Shown one piece after another: positions 34,406 to 46,385 of a stretch of DNA of 64,000 nucleotides (position 1 is the first letter of the stretch; each line of letters starts with the position of its first letter). The translations under genes and the position numbers were made by a program. The stretch lies in NCBI RefSeq assembly GCF_000003855.2, contig NW_003101665.1, forward strand, positions 1,190,013 through 1,254,012, written 5' to 3'. Source of the stretch: Blastomyces gilchristii SLH14081. Its lineage: Eukaryota; Ascomycota; Eurotiomycetes; Onygenales; Ajellomycetaceae. Below the pieces are notes generated by a model that had not been told where the DNA came from, did no database searches, and worked only from the letters and a program-made list of their open reading frames with translations.

Positions 34406-36820
34406 CTACACCTCCCTCCACCACCTTCCCAGCGCACCAACACCACTATCCCCAACACCATCAAGCACCTCCTCAAAGCTAATCTCAATCCTAAACATCC
34501 TGCCATCCCCCATTCCACTCCCTCCGCCAACAGGCACCACAAGCCCCCAGTTCACCAAACGCTCCCACGCTTCTCTAGCCACATCTTTGCCCCATACGCG
34601 GCCAGGTGTGGCTGCTGCACCGGCCGCGGACGCGGATGTTTTGGCAGAGGTCAGCAGGCGGACGTACTCTGCATAAGCGGCGGGGAAGGATAGGGTGAGG
34701 GGGGTTGGCGCTTGGGGTTGGGTAGCGTTAAGCCCTGGATCGTGTAGGGCGGTTAAACGGGTGGCGGCAAGGAGGAGGGAGAGGGGGAGGGAAGTATTGC
34801 TTGTTGAGGAGGTTGCGGGGGGAAAGGGGAGGGGAGCGGGGTCTAGGCAGGAGAGAGGGTGGGAAGAGAAGGATTTTGGGGTCGGGGGTTGGAGATTCCG
34901 TGCGTTGGTGTTGGATGGTTGTTGTATACTGTGGTAGAGAGTTGAGATTGGGAGGAGTGCGCTGGTGAAGAAATCCTTGGGGGACTTGGTTTGGTGGTAG
35001 ATTCTTTGGAGATGGGTTTCAAAGGCGGAATCAGCCCAGAGATTCTATTTCATAATGTCAGTGTTTAGAAAATGATTTGTACCTGGAGTTTTGGAGCTGA
35101 TGACAAAATGTACCTGGATATATTCATTCCATCCATCAAGTAGCAGTTTACCTCCGCGATTTTTCAGATCATCCAGACCAACCATAGGAAGTTCCTCTTC
35201 ACTTAGAGCAATCCCCGCCTTGCATATCTCTGAGAATTCACTAAAGCTCCTCGGCCGTGGCAGGAACACATATCGATGACTGAATCTACTCTTTACCCTC
35301 TTCTCCAAATTCTCCGTGACATCGACCTTAGTCGTCAGTCCCAAGACGGCCAGCGGAGCCTTTCTCGCCTGAGCAATATCAAAAAGATTATACAACAAAG
35401 TCTGGCGCGGATGGTACGCAAATAGGTCGAACTCATCCAAAATAATGATGACAGACTTCGCCGTAGCGATGGCATTGGGGTCCTCAGAGACCCCGAACAG
35501 CTCTTCCGGGTGTGAGAGGAGGCCTAGCAATGATGCCATCGTATCGGCATAACTGATTGTTTTGCTTGTCTCATCTTCCGTATTCATTTCGCGTCCGAGC
35601 TGTCGCCAAATCTCCCTCAGAGCAATCCGGTCATCTGTGTGAAGAAAGCCGTTCAATCGCACGACGTGGAAGTCATCCCTGTGGTTATTTGCTAGAGATG
35701 AAATGACGGCTTCCACAACTGCGGTTTTCCCACAGCCCCTCGAGCCAAGGAGAAGAAGTGAGTTGCCTTCTCCTGCAACGACAGTCTGCTCAACGAGTTG
35801 ATGAACCGTTTGATATTGAGAGTCTAGGCACCGGAGTGGGATGGGGTGTTTACCCGTAAGTTTTTTGAGAATAAAGGTTGCGAGAGACCCGACATGTCCC
35901 TCAAGCTCGCTCTCTTCGCACAATTTTTTGAACTCGTAAGCATATGGCGGTAATTCTTCCGGTTCGGCCACGGGAGTGTCATTGTCCACGAGTTCCTGCT
36001 GCAGCTGCAGGGCGGACATATCATGGTCAGCCTCGACTTCATCTTCTCCCTCCACCGCTTCTTCCCCGTCGTCTCCTTGTTCGACAGCCGGGTCTAACTC
36101 TAACCCATCTGTAACTCCATCTTGTAATTGGTCCCCATCGTCATCGTCATCGTCATCATCGTCACTAGGGACTTCCCACACTTCATCCCCATTCGATTCC
36201 CGATTCTGGACAGCAGGCCGCCCGTTTCCTTCCCTCGATATTCGTCCCGCATGTACGTTAGGATCTGGTCTGCTCCCCGTTCCAACCCCAGCCCCAGCCC
36301 GAGCTCCATTCGCCATTCTCCCTTGCCTCTTCGGCCTCGAAAGACTCACAACACTCTCAACTTCACCCTCCCCCTGCGCTTGTCCCAGAACTTCTCCCAC
36401 CTTCCTCCTCGTCCGCAGAGACCGCTTCGGCTTCTCAACAGGTTCAACCTCCGCATACCGCGTGGGCGGCTTCCTCAGGCGCGTACTAGACCTCAAGCTC
36501 CGTCCAGACGACTTGGGTGAAGGCTCGGGTTCATGTTTGTTATCCCTGTGCGGCTCTCCCTCCTCATCTCCACCCCCCTGGTCGCTCCTCCCATCTTCTC
36601 CTTCCGCCCCGTTCTCCGCCGCATGTCCATTCAACCCATTCAACCCCTCAACCTCAAACCTCACACCTTTCTCCCTCCTAGTAACACTCGCCATATCATT
36701 CGTAATAGTAGCATGTCCATTCATTGAAGTCTCCTCCCCTCCCCCTCTAGTATTATCTCCAACAGCCCCAACGACCTTTCTCCGCTTCGAAGGACGTGCG
36801 AGACCTCCAAAGTCACCCAT
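34406..36820 (-). CDS. orc4: Origin recognition complex subunit 4
   Basis: AAA+ subunit of the nuclear origin recognition complex that marks replication origins and helps load the MCM helicase. Model: exons 36820-35114 and 35044-34406, 781 aa, intron 69 nt. The N-terminal 280 residues are basic and acidic low-complexity sequence (SLRSSTRLRKPPTRYAEVEP, poly-Asp), probably disordered. The AAA+ core starts near residue 320. Walker A is LLLLGSRGCGKTAVVEAV at about 355-370, and Walker B is VIIILDEFDLFA at about 460-470, followed by TLLYNLFDIAQARKAPLAVL and a region ending KSRFSHRYVFLPRP. The second exon (NLWADSAFETHLQRIYHQTK) supplies the winged-helix C-terminus, with FFTSALLPIS and WERLVNWGLVVPVG. 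The start ATG (MGDFGGLARPSKRRKV) is the first in the frame. Confidence 0.93.
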
Positions 36821-37843
36821 TGTCGGTCAAATGAATGCAATGTAAGTCCAATGACTTTTATCTAGCAGTCGTGCGTATAAATTACCATGAAGGGTAGATA
36901 GATAAGTTGCATCGTAATTGCGAAATTGAGAATGGCAAAGGCCAGCTTACCGCGGAGGAGGTAGCGCGATAATGGTATTCGTTTTTCCGAGCGGTGTAAA
37001 CAAATAACGGGAGATCAGTAGGGAGGAGAATTGTGTGGAAGGTATCTTGAAAAGATTGAATCGTGTAGCCAACCTTCTATCCGGGGTTCTGCTACAGACT
37101 GGCAGACTAGTGGCCCAATGTAGCGAGCTGCGTGCGGAGTTGAGGTCACGGCAGTGGTTTACGCAGTATAATTCGAGGCGTTTTAAAGGTTTGAAGTTCG
37201 CGCGGCTCAAGCGACGCGGAATCATGTGACTCTCATGTAAAGGGAACCTTGGAAGCAATGTTATGAGACTACTGTCATTAAGCTATATTGAACGATTATG
37301 TAGCTCGTTCTGGGATATATACTACTATCTAATATACAGTCTTGTGACCGATGGGGTCCTGCTTTCTTTCCTTCCGTTTCCACTAGACTTCCCTTTCCAC
37401 TAGACTTTCTTTTTGAGTGATTGAATCTAGGACGAGGATGCGATACGTCCACTTTCCAGATTTTCAGAACACACGACAGATACGAAGACGTGAAGTTACC
37501 AGGCTTCAGGGGACGGTGACCGCACCAGATATAGTTGCTACTTGATCCTCTCGAACCGGATCCTCCTGGTTCGAACTCCCCCTTGGAGTCTGCAATTTTA
37601 CTCTCTTTGTCCTTCGGAAGCAACATTTCAGGAGCAGGGCATGGTAGACCAGACCAATGCAGTTTAGGCTTCCAGTAGCGATGAACCCAGGTGATGACAT
37701 ACAAGATCGATTACGCTTCATTTGTCCCCAATTTTCGTCGGTGTTTTCGACAGCATTTGAGCTTCCTCTGGCACGGGTGGGGTGGGTGCTATTTTCGACC
37801 TTTAGTGGCCATTACCTTCTCAGATTCTATCATCTTGGGGGAC
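36821..37843. other. ORC4 upstream region and 3' flank of MACPF-like gene
   Basis: The part near 36821-37260 should contain the ORC4 promoter; no convincing motif was found. The minus-strand frame 37704-37261 is open for 147 codons and has ordinary composition (YVITWVHRYWKPKLHWSG, PCPAPEMLLPKDKESKIAD). It may be a lost or unrecognised last exon of the MACPF-like gene (see findings). A GGTTCGAACTC string at 37568 resembles a tRNA B box but lacks the rest of a tRNA. Confidence 0.4.
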
Positions 37844-39604
37844 TTACATTGGATACCCGACTTGTCCATCTGGTGCAGTACTTGAAGCTGTGGAATAGAA
37901 TGTATTGGTAACCCGCGGAAGCTTCCCTCCTTGATTTTCTCCTAGTTGCGGAAGAAACGAAGGACCTGAGACGTATTTATTGACCATGTTCATTTCATCA
38001 GCAGTGGAAGCTCCATGGCTGAGACCATTGTGAGCATAGTTTCCAGATGATCCGATATAGATCTATTGAAAGAAAACAAGAAATTTAGCAAGCTGAATAC
38101 ATATGAAGAAATAGGGTAGGTCAATTTACATACGGGAAGCCGCGCAGCAAGTTCGGAGGCATAACCGCAGGCAAGTTGCCTCACAGTGCCGTTCTCATCG
38201 ACCATACCAAGATGTGGTTTTCGCGCGAGCATTTTTGTCTATGATATTAGCCACGGTGCGACGCACCACATCTCGTGAAAACGATGGGGTACGTACTTCT
38301 TCAAGGATCATGGTCATTCCTTTTCGACAGTCGATTTTGGCTCGATTTAGGGAAGTCGGGTCACAGCTAATGGGGTTTGGAACCTTGTCTGTGGCATCCT
38401 TTGTCTGGTAAAGATCGGGAGCTTTTATCACTTTAAATAGTTAGAAGTTGATTCTCCGGGGGAGAAACGATTGTATCTTACTTTTTGAGATCAACTTCCA
38501 CAAAGTTTTATACGCAATGAACGCACTGAGAAGCTCGGCGGTATATAGCTCTATGAAAATAGGTCAGACATCAGTAGATAACAAAGTCAATGGGGCATTT
38601 ACCACACAAGCGATAGTCCAGAACAACAAAAGGTCGTGCAGCCTTTGCATTAAATTCATGGAATGATCGAACGGAGTTGTAGCTCATTAGGATCGCCTGA
38701 GTTCTCTGTGAATACTTCGAAACTTGGGCTGGGAAGTCATTGGCAGCTTGGATTATAGTCGGCAGGTCCCAACTCGCCTAGAATTTCCCCGTTAACTATG
38801 GACTTGCGGAAACAAAAGGGGCAGTTTGTCTACTACTTTAGGATTTTTGATGCTCCCACCCCCTGACCAGGTTACGGAAATGCTGAGATCAGTATCAGTC
38901 CAAATATCCAGATTCTCCCTATCAGCCACTGCCCCGCTCATGGGTTGGAAGTATTTCGTAGCAGAAAGCTGCATCTCCGCCGCCATTTTCACCCTAGATA
39001 TCTTATTCTTGTCCTGGACTTTGATACTGACGATGGCTGAAAATTCACCACCCTCAAGGAAGCCGGCGATAAAACAATCACCGTATATTTCTGGGAATTG
39101 ATCGGGATCCAAGCCATCCAGGGGTCGAAACTCCAGGTGGGTTGGGCGGATGGGGAGCTCGTTGGTCACTTTGACGGAGACAATGAAATTGATGTCACTC
39201 TCGCTGATACTGTTTTCTTTTACGAAACTAGCGGAACCATTGCTATGGCTGTTGGCATAGTTGATTGTGGCACTTGAGGAGATATTGAGGGTGTCGACAA
39301 CATCTGCAAGATTGTCGATCGCATGAGCAGTATACGTGACGGTCTGATTCACGTTGGAAGCCTTGACTTTTTCAGTCTTCGTGTTAGGAGGCGGTTGCAA
39401 ACCAGCATCAGCGGGTTGAGCTGCCTCTTCCGTCGTAACATCGCCAGCATCCCTCATGGGGTCATCAGCATTATCTGGCGGGAATTCGCCCGGTAGACAA
39501 CGATGCTGACTCTCTGAGCCATCGTTATATTCATGAACTATTACTGCATCATCGATACAGATTTGCTGGGTATAGGAATTGAACCTAATACTAGGAATCA
39601 GCAT
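37844..39604 (-). CDS. MACPF-like domain protein, ends uncertain
   Basis: Fungal protein of the membrane-attack-complex/perforin-like type; the family forms membrane pores in some members, but no role is known to me for this fungal branch. Model: exons 39604-38837, 38777-38603, 38550-38482, 38421-38297, 38238-38134 and 38062-37844, about 486 aa, all GT-AG with consistent phase. The region ESDINFIVSVKVTNE, YGDCFIAGFLEGGEFSA and IVSIKVQDKNKISRVKMAAE, ending ISVTWSGGGSIKNPK, matches my memory of fungal MACPF-like proteins. C-terminal exons read ASWDLPTIIQAANDFPAQ, YTAELLSAFIAYKTLWKLIS and KPHLGMVDENGTVRQLACGY. The start is doubtful: the frame is open to 39709 with a stop beyond, and the first ATG is at 39604, so an upstream exon may be missing. 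No signal peptide is visible. The stop overlaps a GTAAGT donor-like string. Confidence 0.7.
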
Positions 39605-41380
39605 ACAGAAGAAGCCCCTCAAATCAAACGTGAGTTTAACCCTTGACCAAGTCGCATCAGAGAAGTGTAGGGAGCTAGGAATGTCATTCTCGAAAACCTT
39701 GGAGATCAATTATGACCGGTTTCTATACCCACATAGGTAATACGTTGCAATATAGATAGATGGGAGGCCAAATAATGGATAGGGCTTTTAGAGCAACGCT
39801 GGATGACTGTGGATTCTTTTGGACTTAAAAAGGCAGAGGATGAAAAGACCAATACCCCAAGTTGAGGGTGAGGGATGCCTTAACATTATATATATATATA
39901 ATAACTAACTTATATATATTCATGCCATTTTTATGTCGGAGTGGCCAGGAAGTCGCCATCTCAACAACGACAAGAACGGGTCGCTCCTTCAACAGCTGGC
40001 TCCTTGAGTTAGTTGTCAGAAATGGCGTTTAGTTATTTATGGTCGCGGATAGGGCATGATAAAATAGGGGTTGATATTGGAATCCGCCTTTGAAGGCCAT
40101 TCATTGTTCTTGCCAACATGCGATGACTCTTCATCTCGTAATAATATAATGCATGTACAGAGCGTAGAAGAATCAACACCCTTGGCAGTATAAAATCTAT
40201 CTAGCAAGGTAAGGTTTCATATATAGATTGTGAGACATGTGACTGCAGTAGCTAAAGTAACTATCAACACTCTCTTTTACTCTCTTTTACTTCATTATTA
40301 ATTTTTCAAAAGTATAATAAAAATCATATATCCAATGGATAATATATGTGTGGATCACGTGGGTTAGGGCTGACGTCCACGGGTAGGACAAATCATCTAG
40401 GGTCCGGTTAGTAAGCGTCATGTCTTCTATCAGGAATGTCTCCCCCGGAAAACATAACTACTTCCTCCATCCCGGGAACACAAGACTCCATTGTCAACCT
40501 TTTATATAGCGCGTCGGCAACTTTATCCGTGAAGGGTCCAAGACTGTGTTGCCACAGCTGCTGAATTCCAGTTGCGGGAGCTTGTTGATTGTTTCGAGAT
40601 CCTTGATTGAGTCCCCCGACACGCCGGTTGTGCAACCATTCTTCGGCCGTTGGACTCTGGAGGGTGGGCAAGCAAGGGCTCCCCTGGAAGAGGCTTCTCT
40701 AGACCTCCCACCTAGACACCAGCCACGGTAAGCCAAAACCTCATCTCTGCTTGTTCAATCTGTGAGCGCTCGAGCAAGGTGAAAGATGAAAAGAAGGCTA
40801 GCCAGTCCGCTTGATGCTCTAGCGACTCAGGGTTCAGAGCAGCCCATCTTACAGCGTACAAGTTACAACTTATCTACCCTACCACAGACTGCGGCTACAT
40901 ACACAGGTGCAAAGACTGCCTTGCCTGCCTTGCCTGCCTGTCTCTCTCCCCAACCTCGCTGCGCGCCGAGGTTCTCAAGCCCCCCCCTGCAACCCAGCCA
41001 ACTAACTGGCCTGTCTGGGTTAAGAGTGATGCATCAGAATCCCTTGTTACTTCTTCCGTTCGCCGTGCTAGGTTTAAATAATAATAGCATACCTAGGTAT
41101 CTCCTTTTTTGCCTGTTACGTCTCATCCACGGCCCAACCAGCTTTGCCGTATTCCCCTCTCTGTGCTCCTCCTCGTACAAGAATAGCAAGACAGGATATT
41201 CCGCTCTATTTCCTTCCAATGTGTTTTGTGTTGTTTATTTAACCGCAGACTGATGTCCTTGATTTAATCTCGGGTCTTGATTTACCTCCAACCGCTGGCA
41301 GTTGACTTAAACCACGCATCCGAATACCCTCCCTCCCCTTGAGCTTGCCTGCATTCAATTTCTCCAAAACGCGTGCATAG
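39605..41380. other. Divergent spacer between MACPF-like gene and thioesterase
   Basis: No firm gene. AT-rich stretches lie at 39880-39930 and 40190-40350. One small minus-strand frame at 40671-40408 is described separately. The 0.6 kb before the thioesterase start is pyrimidine-rich and probably its promoter and leader. Confidence 0.5.
40408..40671 (-). CDS. Possible small hypothetical protein or terminal exon
   Basis: An 87-codon frame of balanced composition (LWQHSLGPFTDKVADALYKR, then LTMESCVPGMEEVVMFSGGD, ending DIPDRRHDAY). The frame continues upstream of its ATG for a short way. No family is recognised, no introns were placed, and codon usage was not measured. It may equally be a chance frame. 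Confidence 0.2.
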   Translation of the reverse strand: MPTLQSPTAEEWLHNRRVGGLNQGSRNNQQAPATGIQQLWQHSLGPFTDKVADALYKRLTMESCVPGMEEVVMFSGGDIPDRRHDAY

Positions 41381-42094
41381 ATGATGGACTCTGAAAAGCT
41401 CGACAAGCGCATGAAGGCGATCCATGCGGGAGAGAAACGAAATAATGACTACAAGGTACTTTTACACTTACAATGTCACAAAAATTAAAAGAAAAAAAAA
41501 AATTTTTCTTCAAACCTTCCTCTTAACGTTTCCCTACCAAATATGCCTCTGTTTTTTTACCTCCCAAAAAACCCGTACACAATTTGTACAGAATGTAATA
41601 TCAAGCAGACAAAATACATAATACATAAAAAAAAATAAAAAGAAACGAACACTCAAAAATAAAATAAAAAAAAACTAACCCAGGGCTACAATCACGACCT
41701 CTTCCGCGACCACGTCCGATACGAGTCCGCCTCCCACAGCCCGCGCCCGCGCGTCTCCTTCCTCCTAACAGTCACCGAACCCTTCTGCAACAAAAACGGC
41801 GCCCTCCACGGCGGCTGCGCCACCACCTTAATCGACGTGACATCAACCGGGTTTCTAATCGCCCTCTCTAAGCCCGGCTACTTCTCCCAGGGAGGCGTCT
41901 CGCGAACGTTGAATGTCAAGTTCGTGCGGCCGGCGCCGATGGGGGTGGAGGTGCGGATAGTGAATGAGCTGGTGCATGCGGGGAAGCGGATGGCGTTGGT
42001 TAGATCGGAGATTAGTAGGGTGGATACTGGGGAGGTTTGTGTTGTGGGGGAACATGATAAGGTTAATACGGATCCTGAGGTGGAGAGGTTGTGA
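41381..42094 (+). CDS. Hotdog-fold acyl-CoA thioesterase (ACOT13/PaaI type)
   Basis: Small single-domain thioesterase expected to hydrolyse acyl-CoA esters. Model: exons 41381-41455 and 41684-42094, 161 aa. The 228-nt intron is AT-rich with an ACTAACCCAG 3' end. The catalytic-type motif is NGALHGGCATTLIDVTSTGF (HGG plus Asp), and the second half of the hotdog fold reads SQGGVSRTLNVKFVRPAPMG, then VNELVHAGKRMALVRSEI. The length is typical for the family. Two ATGs open the frame (MMDSEK); the first is used. Exon 2 is notably GC-rich in its first half. Substrate and location cannot be told; no targeting signal is evident. Confidence 0.85.
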
Positions 42095-42947
42095 GTGGGT
42101 TGTTGTATTTTGTCTTCGAGGGGTGGTGGAGGTGGTGGTGGTAGAAGGGGTCGGTCGTGTTCCACAGGGAGAGAGAGCTTTATGGTTATAACTAAACCGT
42201 TATCAAATAAATGCATGAGAACGCAGGATATTGTTTAGTTAACTGTATACTTTGCATGTATGGCCAGCAAAGCCCTCTCCACAGCTAATAATCGATAGAG
42301 GAAAGGAGCAAATAGATAAAAAGCAAAATGACGCCCTATATGTACTCATCCTGCAAAATGCTGCTAACAAAAAATACAATGAGCTGGCCCTACACTATGG
42401 ATGATACGGGTCAGCTATATAACCCATCACGAGCTAGGTAGGTAGCAAGGAAACTAGCATATCACTCTTTTAACATGCTCAGATTCTCCTCTCCATTCAT
42501 CAAGCCCCTCAAAATTAAAGATGAAAAATCGCAGCAAGACACTATTATTAAACAGAACTCCTTCATGCTAGAAAAGAGCAGCAGCAGGACAAAAAGCAAG
42601 TTGTAGAACTAGACCACGGTTCTGTGGTTAAGAGTGGCAGGGGAAAAAAGGAAGAGCATAAAAACGAAGGTCGACGTGGAAGGGCTCTGGTAATTGGGGG
42701 AAAAAATAATAAAAAGAGAAATTGGAAAAGGACGGCAAAAATGTGAATGGAAATAGATAATGGATTCCATAGCTTTCAATTATCTATCCCCATTTGCTGT
42801 TCTGCTACGCCTACTTAAATAATCATAAACATGCCAACCAAGCGCCAGCTGTGCTTGACATCTGAAGACGAATGTCGCAGAAACCCATTACCACTGAGAG
42901 CCCATTTCATCAAGAACAAATAGGGTTCGAGTCGAGTGACGTGCCCA
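42095..42947. other. Convergent spacer between thioesterase and NOT2
   Basis: No gene seen. This holds the 3' flanks of both neighbours: AT-rich DNA with a pyrimidine-poor stretch near 42640-42740. The minus-strand frame 43153-42815 overlaps the NOT2 end but is not the spliced frame. Confidence 0.6.
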
Positions 42948-45500
42948 TCAAGTATTTTGAGGGAAAGCAACCCCTTGAGCATAACCCCTTCTATCGAGAT
43001 GGTTGTCCAAATCTGCGTATCGGAGAACGAATTCGCGCTGTTGTTTCGAAAAATTTCAGGATTTTTAACTGAGTCAGCTGCGTCCTCTTGTACATGCACA
43101 TGGGAATCAGATGTCTCCGAAGCACGAAAAGATTGTTGGTCTGAATGAAACACGGCACAAAAGCAAAAATGTCAGAAGGGAAAACTCACCCTGATTTTCT
43201 TCCAGGTTGTAGTGTCCCAGAAGATGTAGATGCCACGCTCGCTCAGTCCTCGTTCCATCTCAACAATGTATGCTTCATCCCTAGTCAACCACGCGCGCTC
43301 CACTTTGTGGTATCTCCATTTCCGGCTCATCAGTTCCTCTGCAACAAGTTCCTGCATGACATCCCGTGGCATGCTATAGAATATATAGAATAGTGTTTCG
43401 TCGCTGAAGCTAGGGATACGGGTCTGCAGTGGTTGGACATTTGCAACGTTATAGCAAGCTGGTAATGTGAAGTCCACTTGGAGTGGTACGGCTGCATTTG
43501 ACGAAATAAAAGGAGAAGCAAACGACGGATGAAGAGGCCTAAATCTTGGTTAGAATTACTAGGGCACTCCACCACTCTTCTGGGGTGACAAATTTAGCGA
43601 GGGTTTAACTTACTCTGGTTGATTTAGATCTAACCCAAGGGTCATTAAATCTTGACCGACCGCAAGAGTAGCGACATCTGGATTTTCGCTGCGTATCATA
43701 CTCAGTAGTCCTTGAAGCCCGAACCTATCTCGATCAGACAACTGGGTGAGCGGGGCTTGCTCAGAAGATTGGCCTTGCTGTGACTGTTCTTGGCCCTCGT
43801 CCCCAAAATTGCCAGATTTTTGCTGACGATTTTGAGGTGGCTGTTGCATGATTGGTTGGCTTTGCTGCTCTGGGTATGCCTCAGGTCGAATAGTTCGTTG
43901 CATAGATGAAGCCCCGAGATCCTTGTGACGTACGGTTAGCACAAATACCAACAGTAGATGATAAGGCGGTGCTTACATCTTTCTCCTGGGAAAGTCCACC
44001 ATTCTGGACCTGGCCCATAGGTGATCTAGATGTCGACATAACTACAGCGAATGTTAGTCTGTAATAGGAAAAAGAAATTAGCTCAACAAAAAGGTACAAA
44101 CTGACCGCCCGACCCGCCTGCTCCTGGCGACATGATCCTGCCATCCTGCTGTCCATTGACCATATTTCCAAGTAAGGTACGACCCTGCCCAGAATGGCTC
44201 TGGTTGAGATTAGGAAAGGCCATCCCGCCGCCGTAGTTACCAAAGGCTCTGGATTGAAGAAGGCTTGCTCGTCTTTCCTGGCCAATGTCCGCTGGCCCAT
44301 TTCTCCCTAATGGTGGAAATTCGTCAATATTTCCCGTTTGAGGTTGAGTTCCTCCTGAAAGCTGACCACTTATGCCTTGGCCTCCATTCCTGAAGTCGTC
44401 TAGCTGTGCTGCAAATTGTGTCGCGGAGGGGAAGAGGTCTTCATGAGAAGCGTGCGATTGTGACGGAGGTTGGTGAGACAGGGCTTGGGTTTGCGAAACT
44501 CGGGACGGCGGTTGGGATGTCGCAGGCGTTTGGGATTGTCTTTGAATGGCACTTTGCTGATTTACTCGCTGGCTGGCGTTGGCCCAAGTAACTTGCCCAG
44601 AAGCGGAAGGTTGAGATTGTTGCGGAACACTGGAGAGAGAGGGAAATTCGCTAATAGAAGATATGTCGGGAGTTAGCTTCAACTGGTGGCGATGTAAATG
44701 TGCTACTCTCCTGCCCCGAAGGGGAGCTCCTCTGTGTCGCATCCCTTCAGGGAAAGATAGAGGACAGACGCGCTTTGATGACTTGGCAAAATTGTACACT
44801 GATGTGATTGTGGAGGAAGAGGCATAGCGCAAGGAGATATGTTGATATGACAACTTACGAGAGATCTAATGGTGTTGCTGGTTGAGATCCACTTATGCTT
44901 TGTGCAAAGCTGTTCATAGCATTCACAGTCCTTTGCTGGTTACTTTGTAACCCAGGCGCACCCCCCATTGGCAACCCAAATCCCCAGTTGGCCGCAGTTC
45001 CTATACAGGATTCCGGTCAGCATATCAATATGAATCTGGAGTTCAGATACCATATAATAATAACCGCACCGATTTTACCATTTGGGAGGCGCGTAGATAC
45101 TAATGATGGATTCGTTGGTCGTGTTTGGGGCTGTTGCTGTTGCTGGGCGGGGAAGCCGGACATCCCTCGCAACGGCTGTTGGCCAGGACCTGCATCTCGG
45201 CTCGATATATTAGTATCTCTTTCTTATATTCTGACCCGGACAAGCTGTCGGGATGATCTAAAGCCTAGCGCGTGAAGAGATGCGGAGAGGGGGCTCCCTG
45301 TGCGGCATGATGCTCAAATGCGGCGGCTTGGTTCAGCTACCATCCTTCCAGGTAGGGAGGCACCAAGCTCCCATCCAAACATACCGGCAGAGGAAGGATC
45401 CACGACTCTTTTCCCAAGTATAAGGCCGTAGAGCAAAGTTATCCCGGGACCAGGATCGAAGAGGGAGGGATGAAAGCGAGAACAAACCTGGCCTATTCAT
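42948..45500 (-). CDS. not2: CCR4-NOT complex subunit 2 (Not2)
   Basis: Scaffold subunit of the CCR4-NOT deadenylase complex, acting in mRNA decay and transcription. Model of eight exons: 45500-45488, 45189-45070, 45000-44859, 44650-44106, 44041-43977, 43921-43614, 43538-43190 and 43037-42948, 543 aa with every phase closing. The spliced N-terminus reads MNRPGPGQQPLRGMSGFPAQ. The middle holds SEFPSLSS, NIDEFPPLGRNG and RFGLQGLLSMIRSENPDVAT. The C-terminal NOT box has DETLFYIFYSMPRDVMQELV, AEELMSRKWRYHKVERAWLT, IYIFWDTTTWKKIR, then across the last splice REFVLRYADLDNHLDRRGYA. Exon 1 is only 13 nt and is followed by a 298-nt intron. The last exon lies in a different frame from the longest open frame there and was identified by its REFVLRYADLD motif. 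Confidence 0.92.
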
Positions 45501-46385
45501 GGTGGAAAGCAGCTTCGGAGACGCTTAAGACCGGGTTTTCGCGTATGGTGATTATTGCGCGATAGAACTGGTGATATCAATGCACAAGACGACGAAGGTG
45601 TGGGAGAACAAGAGCATGAGGTCGATACACCATCGCCATCCAGTCAAATGCCTTAGGATTACCGCTGAGAGGAGCGGAAACTCAAGCGCTAAGCGCGCGT
45701 CTATACACAGCACACGGGCCTTTGGATGGTTCCCCTTTCGTTCATCGCCCTCCGACTCACAGCATACACTACGGCAAGTTCAGTGAGATACATAGCTACA
45801 TATATGAAGAGGTATGGGCTGCTAATACCGCTATACTGTTATCGAATGAGTTCGTCTGAAACGAAGGCGACTGTAGGTTTCCCACTGCGCTTTGAAACTG
45901 GGTGTTGTGGAATTGGAATATACTAGTTGCTCAGGTGTCTCCACCAGTTTTATGAGAAGCATTCTGAGAAGCTGGTTTAACTTATCGATGTGTCTAAAAG
46001 GCGTGCTTTGAGCTTTTAGCACCATTCATTTTGGGTGCAAGCTACCGTTATGCACAGGCTCCTATGTTTTGTCATTTGATTTGAAGGTAGAATGTCATTC
46101 GAGAGTATAAAGCTAATAAATATCGCATTCTTGTAACATTGTCATCAACAACAGGCCAATGGAGTCCATATGAACTCCGCAACTCAACTACAACTACAGG
46201 ACGAATCTCCAGCTGTCACCATCTCTGACCCCTTGATCCTGCAAGCGTCCTCACCGCCCAAGCTGCCAAGCTTGAGGCTCGTATTCGCTAAAGCACGTGA
46301 TTATACTAGTCTCAGGTCATTTCTCCTCTCCGAGAAAATTTTCACCCTTCAAAAGCGCGACGATTCCTCCCATCAGCCTGGAAAG
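45501..46385. promoter_or_regulatory. Divergent promoter NOT2 / mitochondrial uL29m
   Basis: An 885-bp spacer with the NOT2 leader at one end and the ribosomal protein gene at the other. The frame 46170-46385 is open and in frame with the ribosomal protein gene, but the family start is at 46386, so it is taken as leader. No regulatory motif is claimed. Confidence 0.5.

Noticed and set aside
35976..36845. 289-codon plus-strand Ser-rich frame
   Set aside because: It is the exact antisense of the low-complexity N-terminal half of ORC4, which has clear AAA+ motifs on the other strand.
37568..37578. tRNA-like B box (GGTTCGAACTC)
   Set aside because: No A box, cloverleaf or acceptor stem could be formed around it.
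42815..43153. 112-codon minus-strand frame as the NOT2 C-terminus
   Set aside because: The spliced phase does not enter this frame; the overlapping REFVLRYADLD frame closes the phase and matches the family.
46170..46385. 72-codon N-terminal extension of uL29m
   Set aside because: In frame but unlike the family; the presequence-like start at 46386 fits better.
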